Assembly: GCF_947179165.1 (NCBI RefSeq)
Contig: NC_077245.1
Location: forward strand, 14,912,740-14,976,739
Direction of reading: 5' to 3'
DNA from: Solanum dulcamara
Taxonomy: Eukaryota; Streptophyta; Magnoliopsida; Solanales; Solanaceae
DNA: 64,000 nt
A program made the position numbers and the translations under genes. Below, one piece after another: positions 57,719 to 64,000 of this stretch (position 1 is the stretch's first letter; the number at the start of each line of letters is the position of its first letter). The notes under the pieces are model-generated. The model did no database searches. It was not told the DNA's origin and saw only the letters and a list, made by a program, of their open reading frames with translations.

Positions 57719-60286
57719 TTAGGTTTGGGTAGAGGGGAAAAGATGAGGGTATCTCTTAATCATATCCGCTTCCGCTTCCCATGTTGCACTTTCTATTTGT
57801 TGATTCCTCCAAAGGACTTTAACAGATGCAATTTCTTTGTTCCTCAATCTCTTAACTTGCCGGTCCAAAATTTCCACAGGAACTTCTTCATAGGTCAAGT
57901 TTTCTTCAATATTCACTACTGCCATAGGTACAATGGAACTAGAATCACCCACATGTTTTTTCAACATAGACACGTGAAACACCGGATGAACCATGGCCAT
58001 TTCCAATGGTAATTCCAACTCATATGCAACCTTACCAACACGTCTCACGATTCTATAAGGCCCTACATATCTAGGGCTCAATTTCCCTTTCTTACCAAAT
58101 CGAACCACACCTTTCATGGGTGAAACCTTCAGATACACCCAATCATCCACATTAAACTCAAGATCCCTTCTTCTAGTGTCAGAATAGGACTTTTGACGAC
58201 TTTGAGCCGTCTTCAACCTTTCTCTAATGATCTTCACCTTCTCTAAAGCATCAAGTACCAAATCGGGGCCCAACAAGGTCATCTCACCTACTTCGAACCA
58301 ACCTACCGGTGATCTACATCGTCTCCCATACAAAGCCTCAAACGGTGCCATCTCAATACTTGAGTGGTACCTATTATTATAGGCAAACTCGATGAGAGGT
58401 AGATGATCATCCCAATTCCCTTTAAACTCCAACACACAAGCCCTTAACATATCCTCTAGTGTTTGAATCGTCCTTTCGGCTTGCCCATCCGTTTGAGGAT
58501 GGAATGCTGTGCTCAACTTTACCTTAGTACCGAGGCCTTTTTGAAATGATCTCCAGAAGTGAGAAGTGAATTGGGTACCACGATCCGAAATAATGGATAA
58601 TGGCACACCATGCAACCTCACCAACTCCTGAATATACAACTTGGCATAGTCTTCGGCACTATAGGAAGTTTTAACCGGTAAGAAGTGAGCTGACTTAGTC
58701 ATTCTATCAATAATTACCCAAATCGAGTCATGACGTTTCCGGGTATGAGGCAAACCCACTACAAAATCCATATTCACATTTTCCCATTTCCAAGTTGGGA
58801 TTTCAATGTCTTGGGCTAGGCCACCCGGTCTTTGATGTTCAGCCTTCACTTGTTGACAATTTGTACATTCGGACACAAACCTTGCTATGTCCTTCTTCAT
58901 GCCACCCCACCAATACAACTCCTTTAAGTCTCGGTATATTTTTGTTGAACCGGGATGAATGGAGTATCTAGAATTATGAGCCTCCATCAAGATCAAACTC
59001 CTTAGGCCATCAACATCTGGAACACATATCCGACCTTGGTAGTATAGAACCCCATCTCCCCCTTGGGAAAAGACTTCTATCTTCTTTTCCTTTACCAACT
59101 TCTTTAACTCGATAAACTTTGGGTCAAGATCTTGCTTTGATTTAACATCCACCACCAAAGAGGATTCAGAACTATTTTGAACAACCATACCCCCATCATT
59201 AGTACTACCCAACTTCACCCCTAATCTAGCCAATCGGTGAACATCTTTCACCAACTCCCTCTTCCTTTCATCCACATGGGCCACACTCTCCATAGATATT
59301 CTACTAAGTGCATCAGCAACCACATTGGCTTTACCTGGATGATAGTGCACACTCATGTCATAGTCCTTAAGGAGTTCTAGCCACCTCCTTTGCCTTAGAT
59401 TAAGGTCCTTTTGGGTAAACACATATTGAAGACTCTTATGATCAGTATAGACATCCACATGCACCCCATAAAGGTAATGCCTCCAAATCTTCAAAGCAAA
59501 AACAACAGCCGCCAATTCAAGGTCATGGGTAGGGTAGTTGCGCTCATGCACCTTTAATTGCCTAGAAGCATAGGCTATTACCTTGCCCTTTTGCATTAAG
59601 ACACAACCTAAACCAATCTTTGAAGCATCACAATAAACTACAAACCCTTCTAATCCTTCTGGGAGAGTCAAAATAGGAGCAGAGGTAAGTCGATCTTTTA
59701 AGGTCTGGAAACTCTTCTCACACTCATCTGTCCATATGAATTTGGATTTCTTTTGGGTCAATTTTGTCATAGGAGATGAGATGGAAGAAAAGCCTTTGAC
59801 GAACCGTCTATAGTACCCGGCTAGACCTAAGAAGCTCCTAATGTCTGAAGGAGATAATGGTCTAGGCCAATTTTTGACTGCCTCTATTTTCTTAGGATCA
59901 ACCTTGATTCCATCACCGGACACTACGTGACCAAGAAATGCTACCTCCTTTAACCAAAATTCACACTTACTAAATTTTGCAAATAATTGTTTATCCCTCA
60001 ATGTTTGAAGCACAACTCTCAAGTGATTTTTATGTTCTTCCTCACCCCGAGAGTAAATTAAAATATCATCAATGAAGACTACTACAAAGGTATCAAGGTA
60101 AGGTTTGAACACCCTATTCATCAAGTCCATAAACACCGCCGGTGCATTCGTCAACCCAAAACTCATCACCACAAACTCATAGTGACCATACCTTGTTCGG
60201 AAGGCTGTTTTGGGAATATCACACTCCCTTACCCGTAGTTGGTGGTAGCCGGACCGAAGGTCGATCTTGGAGAAGTGACTTGCCCC
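57719..60286 (-). CDS. Gypsy polyprotein, downstream part: RT, RNase H, integrase, chromodomain
   Basis: This continues the same frame after the stop at 60287-60289; its first Met is at 60172 (817 residues from there). Residue numbers are from that Met. RT active site 'FIDDILIYS' at 33-41. RNase H at about 178-291, from '[10 protein letters not shown]' through 'YTDHKSLQY' to 'VADALSR'. Integrase zinc finger at 398-438, with His, His, Cys, Cys seen in '[10 protein letters not shown]' and 'CTNC'. Integrase core with Asp468, Asp529 and Glu565, spaced 35 residues between the last two. A '[14 protein letters not shown]' segment follows. The C-terminal chromodomain lies at about 760-812 ('[17 protein letters not shown]' and 'ATWEAEADM'). 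The enzymes copy RNA to DNA and insert it; the chromodomain is thought to guide integration to heterochromatin. The catalytic residues look intact. Confidence 0.93.
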   Translation of the reverse strand, partial: GASHFSKIDLRSGYHQLRVRECDIPKTAFRTRYGHYEFVVMSFGLTNAPAVFMDLMNRVFKPYLDTFVVVFIDDILIYSRGEEEHKNHLRVVLQTLRDKQLFAKFSKCEFWLKEVAFLGHVVSGDGIKVDPKKIEAVKNWPRPLSPSDIRSFLGLAGYYRRFVKGFSSISSPMTKLTQKKSKFIWTDECEKSFQTLKDRLTSAPILTLPEGLEGFVVYCDASKIGLGCVLMQKGKVIAYASRQLKVHERNYPTHDLELAAVVFALKIWRHYLYGVHVDVYTDHKSLQYVFTQKDLNLRQRRWLELLKDYDMSVHYHPGKANVVADALSRISMESVAHVDERKRELVKDVHRLARLGVKLGSTNDGGMVVQNSSESSLVVDVKSKQDLDPKFIELKKLVKEKKIEVFSQGGDGVLYYQGRICVPDVDGLRSLILMEAHNSRYSIHPGSTKIYRDLKELYWWGGMKKDIARFVSECTNCQQVKAEHQRPGGLAQDIEIPTWKWENVNMDFVVGLPHTRKRHDSIWVIIDRMTKSAHFLPVKTSYSAEDYAKLYIQELVRLHGVPLSIISDRGTQFTSHFWRSFQKGLGTKVKLSTAFHPQTDGQAERTIQTLEDMLRACVLEFKGNWDDHLPLIEFAYNNRYHSSIEMAPFEALYGRRCRSPVGWFEVGEMTLLGPDLVLDALEKVKIIRERLKTAQSRQKSYSDTRRRDLEFNVDDWVYLKVSPMKGVVRFGKKGKLSPRYVGPYRIVRRVGKVAYELELPLEMAMVHPVFHVSMLKKHVGDSSSIVPMAVVNIEENLTYEEVPVEILDRQVKRLRNKEIASVKVLWRNQQIESATWEAEADMIKRYPHLFPSTQT

Positions 60287-62281
60287 TTATAATTGATCAA
60301 ACAAGTCATCTATTCTAGGGAGTGGGTACTTGTTCTTAATGGTCATCTTATTTAATTGCCGATAGTCTATGCACATTCGAAGTGAACCATCCTTCTTTCT
60401 TACAAATAGAACGGGAGCACCCCATGGCGAAATACTTGGTCTTATGAACCCCTTCTCTAACAAGTCCTTTAATTGTTCCTTTAGCTCTTTCAATTCTGTT
60501 GGGGCCATGCGGTAAGGAGGAATAGAGATAGGTTGGGTATCGGGGAGGATATCAATACCAAAATCAACTTCCCTTTCAGGAGGGACACCGGGAAGGTCAT
60601 CAGGAAAGACATCGGGGAATTCATTGACTATAGGAACTGACTCAAGAGAAGGACTTTTGGAGTTGACATCCCTAACCCTCACAATATGGTAAATACATCC
60701 CTTAGAAATCATTTTGCGAGCCTTAAGATAAGAAATAAACTGACCCTTAACCACCGAATCACGACCCTGCCATTCAATAACAGGCTCATTTGGAAATTGG
60801 AACTTGACTCGACGATTCCTACAATCTATGGAAGCATAAGATGCATGTAACCAATCCATCCCAAGAATGACATCGAAATCTATCATATCAAGCTCAATGA
60901 GATCACAAGGAATAACTTTATGCAAGATAGACACAAGGCAACCCCTATAGACCTTTCTACCAATAACTGACTCACCAACGGGGGTAGACACCAAATAAGG
61001 CTCTAATAACATTTCAGGTAAAACATCAAATCTATTAGCAAGGAATGGAGTAACAAAAGATAAATTTGCACCCGGATCTAATAGTGCATACACATCAAAA
61101 GAAAAGACCTTTAACATACCGGTAATGACATTGGGTGCATCCTCAACCTCTTGTCTCCCATGCAAGGCATAAAAGCGGTTGGTGCGTTGGACACCTCCTT
61201 GGACTTGTTGACCATGAGCAATTTGGCCTTGAGTCCTACCACCACCATCTCTACAATCCTTAGCATGGTGGCCCAACTTGCCACACTTAAAGCATGCATT
61301 AGAGCCAGCTAAGCATTCCCCTTTGTGAGTCCTTCCACACTTCTTGCAAGCAGGGAAAGTTTGAGTAGCAACATTCTCTCTGGGAATCATTGGTTTACCA
61401 CTCTTGTCCTTGTTGAACCTTGGAGGAGGAGTATTGGTGGAACCTTGCCCCATAAATCGTTGCCCACCTTGGCCTTTGCCATTGTTACCATAATCGGACC
61501 TTTGAGGGTTAAACCCTCCACCATCCACTCTAGCCTTTTTGAACCCCCTTGATCTCTCTCTAAGCTTCTCTTCTTCAATTTGTTCTGCGTAAGTCATTAA
61601 CCGAGAGATATCCATCTCCTTGATCAACATGGCCGTTTTGCACTCCTTGGACACCAAGCTTGAGACACCAGAAATAAACTTGCTCATTCTAGCTCTTGGG
61701 TCAGAGACCATGAAGGGAGCATACTTTGACAACATAGTGAATTTGAGAGCATACTCCCTCACACTCATACTTCCTTGACGGAGGTTGATGAACTCTTGGA
61801 TTTTGGCCTCCCTTAGCTGCAATGGGAAGAAGCGGTCTAGGAAGGCACCTTTGAACTCTTCCCATCCTATCGACCCTATTTCTTCATCCCTCTCAACAAT
61901 CCATTGTTCGTACCACACTCGAGCCACACCTTTGAGTTGATAGGCCACTAGCTCGGCCTTCTCATTTGGTGGCACACCCATGATAGCCACAATCCGGTAC
62001 ACCTCATTAATGAACTCCATAGGGTCCTCATCTAGTTTAGAACCATCGAACTCGGGCGGATTTATCCTTTGGAAATCCCGAATCCTAGAGGCTGGATTTT
62101 GCATTTGGGGAGGAGGAACACCTAGATTCCCTTGGTTAGCTACGACTTGAGCTAACAAAGTAATAACACTGCGAAACTCGGCATGGGTTACCCCATCTTC
62201 ATGATGTTGGGCATTAGGAATCGGAGGAGTTTGGTCCTCATTGTCAATCCTTGCTCTTTGAGGTGGTCTTCCATGAGTCAT
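60287..62281 (-). CDS. Gypsy polyprotein, upstream part: gag, zinc knuckle, protease, start of RT (ends at in-frame stop)
   Basis: 664 residues. A retrotransposon gag domain lies at about 75-240 ('[11 protein letters not shown]', '[15 protein letters not shown]'). A CCHC zinc knuckle '[14 protein letters not shown]' is at about 330-343, preceded by '[12 protein letters not shown]'. The aspartic protease motif '[12 protein letters not shown]' is at about 400-411. RT begins near 560 ('[20 protein letters not shown]') and the frame stops in RT at TAA, 60287-60289. The same frame stays open on both sides of this stop and the RT motifs continue without shift, so it is a single nonsense change. The start at 62281 lies about 215 bases downstream of the 5' LTR. 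Gag would form particles that package element RNA. Confidence 0.93.
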   Translation of the reverse strand: MTHGRPPQRARIDNEDQTPPIPNAQHHEDGVTHAEFRSVITLLAQVVANQGNLGVPPPQMQNPASRIRDFQRINPPEFDGSKLDEDPMEFINEVYRIVAIMGVPPNEKAELVAYQLKGVARVWYEQWIVERDEEIGSIGWEEFKGAFLDRFFPLQLREAKIQEFINLRQGSMSVREYALKFTMLSKYAPFMVSDPRARMSKFISGVSSLVSKECKTAMLIKEMDISRLMTYAEQIEEEKLRERSRGFKKARVDGGGFNPQRSDYGNNGKGQGGQRFMGQGSTNTPPPRFNKDKSGKPMIPRENVATQTFPACKKCGRTHKGECLAGSNACFKCGKLGHHAKDCRDGGGRTQGQIAHGQQVQGGVQRTNRFYALHGRQEVEDAPNVITGMLKVFSFDVYALLDPGANLSFVTPFLANRFDVLPEMLLEPYLVSTPVGESVIGRKVYRGCLVSILHKVIPCDLIELDMIDFDVILGMDWLHASYASIDCRNRRVKFQFPNEPVIEWQGRDSVVKGQFISYLKARKMISKGCIYHIVRVRDVNSKSPSLESVPIVNEFPDVFPDDLPGVPPEREVDFGIDILPDTQPISIPPYRMAPTELKELKEQLKDLLEKGFIRPSISPWGAPVLFVRKKDGSLRMCIDYRQLNKMTIKNKYPLPRIDDLFDQL

Positions 62282-62479
62282 TATCTAGAGAACACAAAAT
62301 GGGTAATTAGTTAAAGGAAAGCTTAGGACACTCTAAGGCAGGACATGAATTTGAAAGAAGTGAAAATTTTCCTAAACGCCTCATAGTCTCTTATTCATAA
62401 TTGTGGCGCGCTTCACAACCATGAACAAGACCCTAATCGACGCGGTATGTTGGACTCCAAGGATCATTCAAAACCTCGG

Positions 62480-62491
62480 GCTCTGATACCA
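62480..62491 (-). other. Gypsy primer-binding site (tRNA-iMet type)
   Basis: The minus strand reads TGGTATCAGAGC, four bases after the 5' LTR end, complementary to the initiator tRNA-Met 3' end. Confidence 0.9.
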
Positions 62492-62495
62492 AGTT

Positions 62496-64000
62496 TGTCA
62501 CGACCCAAGCCTAGGGCCTAGACGTGACATAGCGAATGAGGAACCCGAAAGTACCTCAAACAAGCCTCTTAGCATTCTTTTATCCTTTCATAGGTAATGA
62601 TGATAAATAGACAAGCGGAAATCATAATAATAAATATTCAACTTACATATGTCCAACAATACCTCTAACTATTAGATTTAATGGGGCTAAGACAAGTTCC
62701 TAGCTCACCCTCAATCATAATAGAAGAAATGCCATAATAAAATATCTTAACATATCATAAGCTAGAAAGACAAAGGAGTATTGTTTCCGGAACATGGGAA
62801 CTCACCAAAAGTAGTCTTCGATGGAATATCAACTAGCCACGTGGAGGAGAACGAGGAGGAGCACCGATCCCTACATGGTGATATCATGTAGGCAAAAGAG
62901 TATGCGTTAGTACTTTGAATGTACTAAGTATGTAAGGATGCATGAACATTGAGAAAATATTATAACATTTATGTAATATGGAACATAATGTAATACATGC
63001 ATAATAAATCATATGGATATCCTTTAAAACATTCATTTTGTGGGAAGCTAACCATAACCGACATTTAAGACCATGCGAGCTATTACATGGAATCCAACAT
63101 AACCCCCTACGTTGGCCGGGGAGACTACTTGCCGGGTAGAACTCCGTCAACTTCATTCATTTCTTTAACTTTAACTTTAAGGGCTATTTATGGATCCATT
63201 AGCCTAAGCCTACAAGGGCTCCTATGTTGGCACATAGTTAATGAGACAAGGGGTTGCTACTAGGATTCCCTTACCGAATCCCACCTCAATGCCTCATTCG
63301 GTGCTAAGTCAATCCCACGGAATAGTTTAATACTTCAAAATATTCATAGCATATAACTTGAGAATTCAAACATCACGTTCGGTAGAATAGCTCATTAAAA
63401 TATTTGATAATTCAAATATGCAAGAATTGTCCTTATTGCATAAAGAATCCATCATTCATATCATTTCATCATTCTTTCATTTCATAAGACTCCCTTTTTG
63501 ATCATAGATATTGCTTTCATAAATATTTATTTGGAGTCAAAGCTTTCAAGTCAAACTTTATTAAAAACATAGTAAAACTAGGTGGGTTCAAATCACTTCA
63601 ACTTGCAAATATGTATGTAAATAAATATACATAAATACTTTGAAATCCATTAATTAAAAATCATGCTTTAAACAACCCACCATGAATTTCAAGAACCTTT
63701 AAATAGATAAATAAAAGAATTACTTGTAAACCATCAATTCATACATATGAAATTATGTTGCATCAAAATAGAGCAATAATCATTAGTTTAACCATGATTC
63801 ATACTATTAAGTAAAATTAAGAATTAACATAAGAAAATATTACTTGAAATCAAGATATTTAATTGAAAGAGTTTTTGGACTACATGGGTGGAAGAACCCA
63901 TGGATAAACACCCACATAACTTAGAGTAAAGCTTAAAGAAAATAAACATAATTTATCATATAATCAAAATAATTTAGACATGAGAGTGGAAGGAATACTC
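62496..64000 (-). repeat. Gypsy 5' LTR, partial
   Basis: It aligns base for base with 55198-56702. The remaining about 810 bp would lie beyond the window. Confidence 0.93.

Larger units (their letters stand above)
55198..64000 (-). mobile_element. Ty3/gypsy chromovirus, nearly intact, 5' LTR cut by window end
   Basis: On the minus strand the order is 5' LTR (from beyond 64000 to 62496), primer site, gag-protease-RT-RNase H-integrase-chromodomain (62281-57719), polypurine tract, 3' LTR (57514-55198). The left flank is 'acata' (55193-55197); the right flank is out of the window. Gypsy order with a C-terminal chromodomain and long LTRs suggests the Del/Tekay group (inference). The visible 1505 bp of the 5' LTR differ from the 3' LTR at about six positions by hand count (about 0.4%), so the insertion is recent. 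One internal stop codon is the only visible coding defect. Confidence 0.94.

Noticed and set aside
62480..62491. tRNA gene
   Set aside because: The tRNA-Met-complementary sequences here and at 31584 are retroelement primer sites of 11-12 bases, not tRNA genes.

Overview
This window is plant nuclear DNA, most likely from a solanaceous eudicot (inference). It is AT-rich and dominated by retrotransposons. It carries a six-exon SWEET sugar-transporter gene with short GT-AG introns, a plant RTE-type LINE tail ending in TTG repeats, a chromodomain Ty3/gypsy element primed by initiator tRNA-Met, and En/Spm (CACTA) transposase relics with 'gcgacggac' subterminal repeats. I recognise one host gene, SWEET1-like, at 47381-50345 on the minus strand. 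Almost everything else is transposon-derived.

Layout. 1-2632: the end of a long LTR inserted into an older LTR remnant. 2633-8031: intergenic DNA with a 9-bp-TSD foldback element, a MITE, a solo LTR (4783-6927) and a second foldback. 8032-31831: a Ty1/copia element (minus strand) split by an 18.8 kb CACTA element (9486-28277). The CACTA is split by a 12.8 kb solo LTR (15086-27925), which is split in turn by a 3.1 kb solo LTR (19097-22163), giving four levels of nesting. 32131-34698: a MITE split by a solo LTR. 35109-45886: a terminal-inverted-repeat element split by solo LTR E (35532-45437), which is itself split by three further solo LTRs. 45887-53032: the SWEET gene island, with a LINE fragment in intron 3, a MITE and a SINE-like repeat nearby. 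53033-64000: a truncated LTR into which a young Ty3/gypsy chromovirus has inserted. Its two LTRs are nearly identical, its coding frame has one stop codon, and its 5' LTR runs off the window end.

The most unusual object is inside LTR 15086-27925. An about 519-bp LTR segment is amplified to 13 tandem copies. The related solo LTR 36966-40495 carries the segment once. Removing 12 extra units and the nested LTR from the expanded copy gives about 3.54 kb, against 3.53 kb for the single-copy LTR. Each 519-bp unit is built from three diverged monomers of about 173 bp, and shared variants recur every third unit (about 1.55 kb). This looks like a satellite with higher-order structure arising inside an LTR.

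A second unusual pattern is modular LTRs. Two 5' halves and two 3' halves occur in all four combinations among LTRs in this window. They switch near a conserved splice-donor-like GTATGT motif.

All boundaries, repeat periods and difference counts were read by eye. No alignment or database search was run.
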